From Bacteroidetes bacterium UBA5543 (GTDB lineage: Bacteria; Bacteroidota; Bacteroidia; Chitinophagales; Chitinophagaceae): DNA of 5,093 bases. The DNA lies in contig DINJ01000219.1 in the NCBI GenBank assembly GCA_002423665.1, positions 1,064-6,156 of the forward strand, given 5' to 3'. The translations under genes were made by a program, and so were the position numbers. Within the stretch, counting starts at the first letter, position 1; the number at the start of each line of letters is the position of its first letter. Below, piece by piece: positions 1-5,093 of this stretch. The notes under the pieces were generated by a model that was not told the DNA's origin, ran no database searches, and worked only from the letters and a program-made list of their open reading frames with translations.

Positions 1-1
1 G

Positions 2-397
2 GCTAAGAAGCTGGAAAAGAAAATCCGTGCCAATAAGTTCGACTTTGAGGACTTCAAGCAGCAGTTGCAGCAGATAAAAAAGATGGGTAACATCAAAGAC
101 CTGCTGGCTATGATACCTGGCGTAGGCAAGGCTATCAAGGACATAGACATATCAGACGATGCCTTCAAAGGTATCGAAGCGATGATTAACTCAATGACCC
201 CCTACGAACGTAACAACCCTGATGCTATAGATACCAACCGCCGCAAGCGTATTGCAAAAGGTGCGGGTAAGGACATCAGTGAGGTAAACGCCTTTATGAA
301 GCAGTTTGACCAGATGCGCCAGATGATGGGGCAGATGAATAAGATGAAAGGTATGATGCCCCCCGGTATGGGGATGAAAATGCCTTTCGGTAAATAA
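2..397 (+). CDS. ffh: Signal recognition particle protein Ffh (SRP54), C-terminal M domain, 5'-truncated by window edge
   Basis: This is the last 131 residues of Ffh, the GTPase subunit of the signal recognition particle. Ffh binds 4.5S RNA and the signal sequences of nascent membrane proteins and delivers ribosomes to FtsY at the inner membrane. The reading frame is open from base 2, so the NG GTPase domain lies upstream of the window. Visible M-domain landmarks, numbered from base 2, are the FDFEDFKQQ helix (residues 13-21), the LLAMIPGVG finger-loop region (about 34-42), MTPYERNNP (about 65-73), the RNA-binding helix-turn-helix RRKRIAKGAG (about 79-88) followed by EVN, and a Met-rich tail ending MPPGMGMKMPFGK. 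Methionine-rich helices form the signal-peptide groove in this family. An in-frame TTG at 65 could look like a start, but homology continues upstream of it. The gene ends with TAA, 155 bp before rpsP. Identification is secure. Confidence 0.96.
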   Translation, partial: AKKLEKKIRANKFDFEDFKQQLQQIKKMGNIKDLLAMIPGVGKAIKDIDISDDAFKGIEAMINSMTPYERNNPDAIDTNRRKRIAKGAGKDISEVNAFMKQFDQMRQMMGQMNKMKGMMPPGMGMKMPFGK

Positions 398-409
398 TGG
401 ACTATTAAC

Positions 410-450
410 GAATAACCTCAGTAAAACTGTTGTTATTCAATATTTTATAT
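410..450 (+). terminator. Probable ffh terminator hairpin
   Basis: Twelve bases after the ffh stop there is a symmetric stem-loop. Outer arms GAATAAC (410-416) and GTTATTC (432-438) pair over 7 bp. A 2x2 internal loop (CT/TT) follows, then inner arms CAGT (419-422) and ACTG (426-429) closed by an AAA loop. The downstream sequence AATATTTTATAT is AT-rich but has only a run of four T, so this is a weaker intrinsic terminator than the one after rpsP. It could instead be an mRNA 3'-end stabilising structure. Confidence 0.45.
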
Positions 451-454
451 GGTA

Positions 455-500
455 ATGTATAAAGTGTAAATATCTGTTTGGTTATCGATATTTTATACAT
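455..500. repeat. Imperfect inverted repeat over the rpsP promoter
   Basis: Outer arms ATGTATAA (455-462) and TTATACAT (493-500) are perfect reverse complements. Inner arms AAATATC (468-474) and GATATTT (487-493) are also reverse complements and share base 493 with the outer arm. The 12-bp centre contains the TTTG -33 element, and the right arm ends just before the -7 element. A separate direct repeat, ATATTTTATA, occurs at 440-449 and 488-497. The symmetry is visible in the sequence. A role as an operator is inference, because AT-rich promoter DNA produces such repeats by chance. Confidence 0.4.
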
Positions 501-508
501 TAACTTTG
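477..508 (+). promoter_or_regulatory. Bacteroidota-type sigma-70 promoter of rpsP
   Basis: TTTG at 477-480 matches the -33 element and TAACTTTG at 501-508 matches every fixed base of the -7 consensus TAnnTTTG. They are separated by 20 bp, within the usual 19-21 bp of Bacteroidota primary sigma factor promoters. Transcription would start around 513-517, giving a leader of roughly 36-40 nt before the rpsP ATG at 553. The leader is A/T-rich and has no Shine-Dalgarno sequence, as is usual for this phylum. An imperfect inverted repeat (455-500) overlaps the -33 element and the spacer. Confidence 0.75.
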
Positions 509-552
509 CAACCTTAAATTTATTTGTTAAACCACAATAATTTCTATTATTA

Positions 553-1086
553 ATGGCGGTAAAAATTCGTCTCCAACGTCACGGCTCTAAGAAGCGCCCA
601 TTCTACTTCATCGTCGTAGCTGACACTGCAGCACCACGTGATGGTAGGTTCATTGAGAAACTCGGCACATACAATCCATTGTCCGTTCCGGCAACCATCA
701 GGTTGAACCGTGAGCGTTCTTTGCATTGGATGCAGAATGGTGCCCAGCCCACTAACACTTGCCGCCGTATCTTATCTTTCAAAGGGGTATTATACCTGAA
801 GCACCTGATGCGTGGTGTAAGCCTCGGCCTGTTCGATGAGAGTGCGGCTATGCAAAAGTTTGAAGCATGGAATGCTGACCATGAGAAACTGGTAGCTGAG
901 CGTGAGGAAACTCACCGTAAGCACAAAGCTGAAAAGCGTCATGCAGCTATGGCTGAATCAGTTAAAAAAGTAGAAGAGAAGATGGCAGCTAAGGCGCAAG
1001 CCGCTGTTGCCGAAGCAGAAGCTGAAATCGAAGCTGAAGAAGCGTCTGATGCAGCAGCTGAAGCTAATGAAGAAAACGCAGGTTAA
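553..1086 (+). CDS. rpsP: 30S ribosomal protein S16 with C-terminal extension
   Basis: S16 is a primary-assembly protein of the 30S subunit that binds 16S rRNA. The core (about residues 1-80) shows the standard N-terminus [18 protein letters not shown], then [22 protein letters not shown] (spread over about 21-42), and the [12 protein letters not shown] segment (63-74). At 177 residues it is about twice the 82 residues of the E. coli protein. The extra part (about 100-177) is a highly charged, Ala/Glu/Lys-rich region likely to form a long helix or coiled coil and to end in a disordered acidic tail. Such tails are common in Bacteroidota S16. The ATG at 553 is chosen because it gives the canonical N-terminus. 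A good promoter lies upstream and a strong hairpin terminator follows, so it may be largely monocistronic. No rimM follows, although rimM is a frequent partner in other bacteria. Confidence 0.97.
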   Translation: MAVKIRLQRHGSKKRPFYFIVVADTAAPRDGRFIEKLGTYNPLSVPATIRLNRERSLHWMQNGAQPTNTCRRILSFKGVLYLKHLMRGVSLGLFDESAAMQKFEAWNADHEKLVAEREETHRKHKAEKRHAAMAESVKKVEEKMAAKAQAAVAEAEAEIEAEEASDAAAEANEENAG

Positions 1087-1102
1087 CATAACCTGACTTG
1101 TA

Positions 1103-1147
1103 AAAAGTAAAAAAGGCATACCTGTTTGGTATGTCTTTTTTACTTTT
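1103..1147 (+). terminator. Strong stem-loop terminator after rpsP
   Basis: The arms 1103-1122 and 1128-1147 pair over 20 consecutive bases with a single G-U wobble (1116 with 1134), around the 5-base loop TGTTT (1123-1127). The core is GGCATACC/GGTATGTC. It is flanked by A6 (1109-1114) on the left and T6 (1136-1141) on the right, so the T tract that ends transcription also pairs with the A tract. The hairpin begins 17 bp after the rpsP stop and is nearly symmetric, so it could work in both directions. The next gene begins only 21 bp beyond it. Confidence 0.85.
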
Positions 1148-1168
1148 AAGCTGTTGTACACAATATAA

Positions 1169-2986
1169 ATGGACGGTAATATTAACGGCAATTCCCGGAA
1201 TATAGGGTATATCCTCACCGCACTGATGTTTGGTGTCTTGACTACAGTCATGAAATACGGTGGCTTCGGCATATCAGACCATATAGAACAGTTGCCATTA
1301 ATATATAAGGCTATTGATAGTTCTTACTTATCCAACGATTTTTTTGTCAACTCCGGCAATCAATCTTTGGCACGGCTTTTTTACCCCAGGTTTATGGCGT
1401 TATTAGCAGGCTCTGATAAGAACTTACCCATAGTGGCTTTTTTTATGACGATGTTGGTGAATGCCTCAATATCACTTATCACCTATTTGTTTGCCACCCG
1501 CTATTTCAATAATTCAGGAGTATCCGGCCTGTTTGCTTCAGCAGCTGTAATGCTGGTAAGTACTTTTGCACTGGGCTGGAACGATACTATATACCATAGT
1601 GTGCTTATCCCGGCATCGGTTGCCATCCCATTTCTTTTAGCTGCAATATGGGCCACTTTTGACAGACGTATATTAACAGCTTGCATCCTGTGTATATCTG
1701 CGGTGCTTTTTCATCCGCTGATGGGGCTTGAAATCGGGTATTTACTTTTATTCACAGCGATATTTTCCGCTTGGTACGAAAAGCAGCTAACTCGAGTCCG
1801 GTTAAAGTATATTCTGTTAAGTGCAATGCTGCTTGTTGCTTGTACTGTTGTGGTGGTATGTTACGAATATGGTACTGGCCAGCAATTAGATACAACACAG
1901 TTTGTCTATATATTGGCACATCTCCGCCACCCACATCATTATCTGCCAGGCAGCTTCGATGTTACAGACTACCTGTATGGGGGGGCGTTTGTCATCACAG
2001 TTGCAATTATCCTAATTTCGAGACCTGGTAGATGTAAGGTGGGCGATATTAACGCCATTGTGCTTGTTTTGTTCATAATGCTACTTTGTGTAGGGGGCTA
2101 TTTTTTTGTTGAGGTCATTCCAACAAGACTATGGACAATCGCACAACCCTTCAGATTATTATACTTTGTCAAGTGGCTGGGTATTATTATAGTCGCAGGC
2201 AATATTTCCACATACAAGGTAGCCGGCTGGCAACGTTTGCTACTATTGCCTGCCATGGTGCATCCATACCTTATGCTATGTAGCAACTTAATTCTGATTG
2301 CAGGAGAAAAGAGATTAGCCGGTAATAAATATTTTAATCTGATTGGGATATTCTCAAGTGTCCTTGTGGTATTATGTCTTATGTTGCTGAAACCTGAGAT
2401 GTCACTATTGCATTGGTTGCTAATTATGGTGCTGATATTAATGGTAGCAAACTATTACAGGTTTCTGTCGCGTTTATTATTAGCATCATTATTTTTGCTG
2501 GTTGTTCTGCTGCTTGTAAATAAAAAGCTCCAAAACTATGCCCGCATGAAGGCTGTAGCGCATAAGGAAAAGGTGAAAAGTTACTTTAGCCTGGATGCCG
2601 GGTCGTATTTTGCAAACAGTGAAATAATAACGTATATTCGGACAAAAACCGGGGAAGACGATATATTTTTGACACCGCCATTGTGGGGTGAGTTAAGGTT
2701 GTATGCTGGCAGGGCTATTGTTGTTGATTTTAAAGCATTTCCATTTAATGATAGTGCAATGCTGGAATGGTATAACAGGATGACCAACTGCTATGGAGTA
2801 ACCAAAGAAAAAGGCTTTGCTACAATCGGTAATTATAATGATAATTACATGACGATAAACGATACGAAACTTATGGAACTGAAAAATAGGTATAGGTGCT
2901 CTTATGCCGTATTGTATAATGCTACCTCTACATCATTCGACGTAGTATCGGCAGATAATTATTATAAACTTGTCCTTATACCTTAG
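1169..2986 (+). CDS. Polytopic membrane protein, possible GT-C-like glycosyltransferase
   Basis: This is a 605-residue integral membrane protein that I cannot assign firmly. Hydrophobic segments occur at roughly 11-31, 87-108, 118-136, 144-162, 167-184, 189-203, 213-232, 270-284, 294-315, 331-345, 356-378, 390-407, 412-427 and 434-451, which gives about 12-14 helices. A soluble C-terminal domain follows (about 460-605). The loop after helix 1 carries acidic residues (ISDHIEQLP, 35-43), where GT-C enzymes usually have their catalytic Asp/Glu. FHPLMG (181-186) and RHPHHYLP (253-260) look like conserved polar loop motifs. The C-terminal part has TPPLWGELRLYAGR and VVDFKAFPF followed by EWYNRM, a pattern I associate with uncharacterised bacterial membrane proteins such as DUF6798; that family name is tentative. 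The ATG at 1169 leaves a short polar N-terminus before helix 1; the next Met (1226) would cut into that helix. The gene is AT-richer than rpsP and holds several 7-base homopolymers. It could also be a transporter or polymerase component. Confidence 0.85.
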   Translation: MDGNINGNSRNIGYILTALMFGVLTTVMKYGGFGISDHIEQLPLIYKAIDSSYLSNDFFVNSGNQSLARLFYPRFMALLAGSDKNLPIVAFFMTMLVNASISLITYLFATRYFNNSGVSGLFASAAVMLVSTFALGWNDTIYHSVLIPASVAIPFLLAAIWATFDRRILTACILCISAVLFHPLMGLEIGYLLLFTAIFSAWYEKQLTRVRLKYILLSAMLLVACTVVVVCYEYGTGQQLDTTQFVYILAHLRHPHHYLPGSFDVTDYLYGGAFVITVAIILISRPGRCKVGDINAIVLVLFIMLLCVGGYFFVEVIPTRLWTIAQPFRLLYFVKWLGIIIVAGNISTYKVAGWQRLLLLPAMVHPYLMLCSNLILIAGEKRLAGNKYFNLIGIFSSVLVVLCLMLLKPEMSLLHWLLIMVLILMVANYYRFLSRLLLASLFLLVVLLLVNKKLQNYARMKAVAHKEKVKSYFSLDAGSYFANSEIITYIRTKTGEDDIFLTPPLWGELRLYAGRAIVVDFKAFPFNDSAMLEWYNRMTNCYGVTKEKGFATIGNYNDNYMTINDTKLMELKNRYRCSYAVLYNATSTSFDVVSADNYYKLVLIP

Positions 2987-3043
2987 CCTTGGCTTTTACG
3001 GAATCTCTTCCAATAATTTAAATGATAATTGTACGATATAATA

Positions 3044-4174
3044 ATGCCAGGTAACAATAATTATTCATTGCTAATAGTTGGTGCGGGCCCGGTTGGGTGT
3101 GTTATGGCGGAACGTGCCGCAAAAGTGCTTGGGTGGAAGGTGCTGATAGTAGAAAAGAGAAATCATATAGCGGGTAACTGCTACGATATGTACCATGAGT
3201 CGGGCGTGCTGATACATAGGTATGGCCCGCACTACTTCAGGACCAACAAAGAAGAAATGTTGAGCTACCTGTCTAAATTTACAGACTGGATACCCGGTGA
3301 CTATTTTGTAAAAGTTTCCACCAAGGGCGAATTATTCCCGTTTCCTATTAACCTGCTTACACTCAGGCAATTCTTTAAAAGGCCTGATATGACCGCTGAA
3401 GAAGCAGCTGAACTACTTGAAGAAAAGCGGGAAAAGATAGAAAATCCCGCTAATTCGGAAGAGTTTGTTTTGTCGAGAGTTGGCCGCGAGTTGTACGAAG
3501 CATTCTACCTCGGTTATACAAATAAACAGTGGGCTATACACCCGAAAGACCTTGCTGCGTCAGTAGCTGGCCGTATACCTATAAGGCTAAATACAGACGA
3601 GCGCTATGTTGACCACAAACACCAGGTAACACCTGCTATGGGTTTTACTGAAATGTTTCGCAGGATGACTGATCATCCTAATATCGATGTAATGCTGGAA
3701 ACTCACTATGAAGAGATTAAGGACAAAATAAAGCCCGAGTTTGCTACTGTGTATGCAGGTGCTATTGATGAATATTTTGGTTGTTGCTATGGCAGATTAC
3801 CATGGAGGTCTTTGGATTTTGAATTTAAAGAAATAGATAAAGAATATGTGCAGCCTTGTGTGCAGATTAACTATCCTAACGAACACGACTACACCAGAAC
3901 TGTAGAGATAAAACACGTAACCAAGCAGCAGCACCCTAAAACAGTTATTTCCTATGAGTATCCAAAAGCTGAGGGCGACCCCTATTATCCTATACCTCGT
4001 GCGGTAAACAAGGAGTTGTACGAAAAATACAAACTGTTGGCTGAGCAGGAAACAGTAAAAAATCATGTATACTTTTGCGGAAGATTAGCTGAGTATACTT
4101 ACTATAATACTGATGAGGTAATAGAACGGGCATTGGCTACTTTTAACACTATTAAAGATAGGTATGGCAATTAA
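3044..4174 (+). CDS. glf: UDP-galactopyranose mutase
   Basis: This FAD-dependent cytoplasmic enzyme interconverts UDP-galactopyranose and UDP-galactofuranose, the donor for Galf in surface glycans. At 376 residues it is close to the usual length of about 370-390. Visible features are the Rossmann motif GAGPVG (13-18) after a hydrophobic strand, EKRNHIAGN (37-45), YGPHYFRT (60-67) with the conserved FAD-proximal His63, YTNKQW (158-163), GRIPIR (176-181), GRLPWRSL (250-257), HDYTR (281-285) and the C-terminal GRLAEYTYYNTDEV (346-359). Arg177 and Arg285 probably correspond to the two active-site arginines that bind the UDP-sugar phosphates (R174 and R280 in the Klebsiella enzyme). No key residue appears to be missing. 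An in-frame TTG at 3029 would add five residues, but the ATG at 3044 is preferred because it places the Rossmann strand at the usual distance from the N-terminus. It lies 57 bp after the membrane protein gene and overlaps the next gene by 11 bp, consistent with an operon for a Galf-containing glycan. Confidence 0.95.
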   Translation: MPGNNNYSLLIVGAGPVGCVMAERAAKVLGWKVLIVEKRNHIAGNCYDMYHESGVLIHRYGPHYFRTNKEEMLSYLSKFTDWIPGDYFVKVSTKGELFPFPINLLTLRQFFKRPDMTAEEAAELLEEKREKIENPANSEEFVLSRVGRELYEAFYLGYTNKQWAIHPKDLAASVAGRIPIRLNTDERYVDHKHQVTPAMGFTEMFRRMTDHPNIDVMLETHYEEIKDKIKPEFATVYAGAIDEYFGCCYGRLPWRSLDFEFKEIDKEYVQPCVQINYPNEHDYTRTVEIKHVTKQQHPKTVISYEYPKAEGDPYYPIPRAVNKELYEKYKLLAEQETVKNHVYFCGRLAEYTYYNTDEVIERALATFNTIKDRYGN

Positions 4175-4865
4175 TAAACTTTGGGTGATAATGCCTGTGT
4201 ATAATGAGGAGGAAGCTATACGTAGTGTAATTGACGAGTGGCAGAAAAGTATGTCTGATAACGTTGCGGATTATACGTTTTGCATCCTTAATGATGGCTC
4301 AAAGGATAACACATTGAGCATACTGCGAGAATATGAAATGCGATATCCTGAAATAAAAATAATAGACAAGCCAAATTCAGGCCATGGACAAACCTGTATT
4401 TACGGCTATAAATTGGCACTGGATAACGGTGCTGAGTGGATTTTTCAGATAGACTCTGATGGCCAATGTGCAACTGAATATCTTCCTCAATTCATTCAAG
4501 CGGCAGAAAATAATAAGGTGGTTTACGGATATAGAAAGACGAGAGATGATGGTATGAAAAGGTCTCTTATTTCAAGGTTTGTTACCCTGTTTACTTTCTT
4601 TGCAACCGGCCAATGGGTGCGCGATGCCAATGTGCCGTACAGGCTGATACACAGGTCTGTAATGGAAACTATTGTTGACAGGGTACCACCCACATTCCAT
4701 TTGGCCAACATATTAGTTTCTGTGCTGGCTAAAAAAACTGCCGGCATCAAATGGATAAACATACATTTCAGGGATAGGGTAGGTGGTACACCCAGTGTGA
4801 AAACTGTATCATTTATCAAGCACGGTTTTACTCTTTTCAGGCAATTGAAACAAGCCAGTTCATAA
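4164..4865 (+). CDS. Family 2 glycosyltransferase, DPM1/polyprenyl-phosphate sugar synthase-like
   Basis: This is a 233-residue GT-A fold enzyme that uses an activated sugar at the cytoplasmic face of the membrane. It shows the GT2 N-terminus VIMPVYNEEEAI (8-19), the nucleotide-binding NDGSKDNT (43-50), NSGHGQ (71-76), the metal-binding DSD (97-99) in QIDSDGQ, and RDANVPYR (153-160), where DPM1-like enzymes have a conserved Asp and Arg. The order resembles dolichol/polyprenyl-phosphate sugar synthases and GtrB/ArnC-like proteins, but the C-terminal transmembrane pair of GtrB and ArnC is absent. One moderately hydrophobic stretch (about 138-150) may dip into the membrane. The ATG at 4164 is kept because the next Met (residue 10) lies inside the first beta strand. 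The start lies within the 3' end of glf, suggesting translational coupling. The sugar and acceptor cannot be read from sequence. The glf neighbour makes Galf a candidate; direct transfer to a glycan is the alternative. Confidence 0.9.
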   Translation: MAINKLWVIMPVYNEEEAIRSVIDEWQKSMSDNVADYTFCILNDGSKDNTLSILREYEMRYPEIKIIDKPNSGHGQTCIYGYKLALDNGAEWIFQIDSDGQCATEYLPQFIQAAENNKVVYGYRKTRDDGMKRSLISRFVTLFTFFATGQWVRDANVPYRLIHRSVMETIVDRVPPTFHLANILVSVLAKKTAGIKWINIHFRDRVGGTPSVKTVSFIKHGFTLFRQLKQASS

Positions 4866-4886
4866 TACAAAACACAATACTGTCCT

Positions 4887-5093
4887 ATGTCAAATAATAA
4901 AAAACAGGCAGGAAATAATTCAAAGGCTAATTTGCAGACAGCGGCGCCTGCAAAAGATTCAACTAACAAGTTGATCTCTAACCTTGCTATTGAAGCTGAT
5001 GCTAAGATATGGTCGGGGATATTATTGTTCAGCTTATTGGCCGTATTTGTTTTGATGACTGTTATGAGTTTCGGTTTCGGGCTTTCTGGCGAT
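4887..5093 (+). CDS. Membrane protein N-terminus, 3'-truncated by window edge
   Basis: An open frame starts at ATG 4887 and runs uninterrupted for 69 codons to the end of the window, 21 bp after the glycosyltransferase stop. The first 40 residues are polar and low-complexity, rich in Asn, Lys, Ala and Gln (MSNNKKQAGNNSKANLQTAA and onward), and would lie in the cytoplasm. A hydrophobic helix follows (about 42-62, ILLFSLLAVFVLMTVM), and then FGFGLSGD at the edge. A helix followed by a Gly-rich loop ending in an acidic residue resembles the start of GT-C or GT39 membrane glycosyltransferases, whose first extracytoplasmic loop carries the catalytic Asp/Glu. That assignment is a guess from 69 residues. 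Its position suggests it belongs to the same operon. Confidence 0.75.
   Translation, partial: MSNNKKQAGNNSKANLQTAAPAKDSTNKLISNLAIEADAKIWSGILLFSLLAVFVLMTVMSFGFGLSGD

Noticed and set aside
958..1272. Minus-strand open frame of 104 codons
   Set aside because: It lies opposite the rpsP tail, the terminator and the start of the membrane protein gene. Its composition is what reverse-complemented Ala/Glu/Lys codons give, and no family is recognisable.
2985..2996. AGCC-TT-GGCT hairpin with a short T run at the end of the membrane protein gene
   Set aside because: The loop is only two bases, the stem four, and the T run four, which is too small for a credible terminator.
2989..3021. Promoter candidate before glf (TTGG at 2989-2992, TAATTTAA at 3014-3021)
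   Set aside because: The spacing of 21 bp is acceptable, but the -7 box matches only four of six fixed bases. In AT-rich sequence this is weak, and glf more likely shares a transcript with the upstream gene.
3029..3043. TTG start for glf, five codons upstream of the ATG
   Set aside because: TTG is rarer, and the ATG at 3044 gives a normal distance to the Rossmann motif. The longer form is not excluded.
3797..4066. Minus-strand open frame of 89 codons
   Set aside because: It is fully inside glf, whose conserved motifs cover the same bases on the + strand.
4523..4969. Minus-strand open frame of 148 codons
   Set aside because: It lies opposite the well-supported GT2 gene and the next gene's start. 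No domain pattern is visible, and it looks like a shadow frame.
1..5093. Shine-Dalgarno sites, CRISPR repeats, tRNA genes, insertion sequences
   Set aside because: No GGAGG-like sequence is suitably placed before any start, and there are no regularly spaced repeats, no cloverleaf pattern, and no transposase or terminal inverted repeats.

Overview
The window looks like a chromosomal segment of a Bacteroidota bacterium. A member of the Chitinophagaceae or a related order is plausible, but I cannot fix the genus. Three things point there: a promoter upstream of rpsP that fits the Bacteroidota consensus (TTTG, 20 bp, TAnnTTTG), start codons without Shine-Dalgarno sequences, and an S16 protein with the long Ala/Glu/Lys-rich tail common in that phylum. 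All genes lie on the + strand.

The left part (1-1150) is housekeeping. It holds the 3' end of ffh (the SRP54 M domain), a 155-bp intergenic region with a probable ffh terminator and a strong-looking rpsP promoter, complete rpsP, and a 20-bp stem-loop terminator.

The right part (1169-5093) is a cell-surface glycan cluster. In order it holds a 605-residue polytopic membrane protein of uncertain function, a UDP-galactopyranose mutase (glf), a family 2 glycosyltransferase of the polyprenyl-phosphate-sugar synthase type, and the 5' end of another membrane protein. Spacing is tight: 57 bp, an 11-bp overlap, then 21 bp. This suggests one transcription unit.

A reasonable reading, which is inference, runs as follows. 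Glf makes UDP-galactofuranose. The GT2 enzyme moves a sugar, possibly Galf, onto a lipid carrier or glycan at the cytoplasmic face. One or both flanking membrane proteins then act as GT-C-like transferases on the periplasmic side. No flippase or glycan acceptor gene is visible here.

The two most interesting points are this possible lipid-linked galactofuranose module and the way it starts 21 bp after the rpsP terminator hairpin, which leaves almost no room for an independent promoter. I saw no mobile elements, CRISPR arrays, tRNA or rRNA genes.
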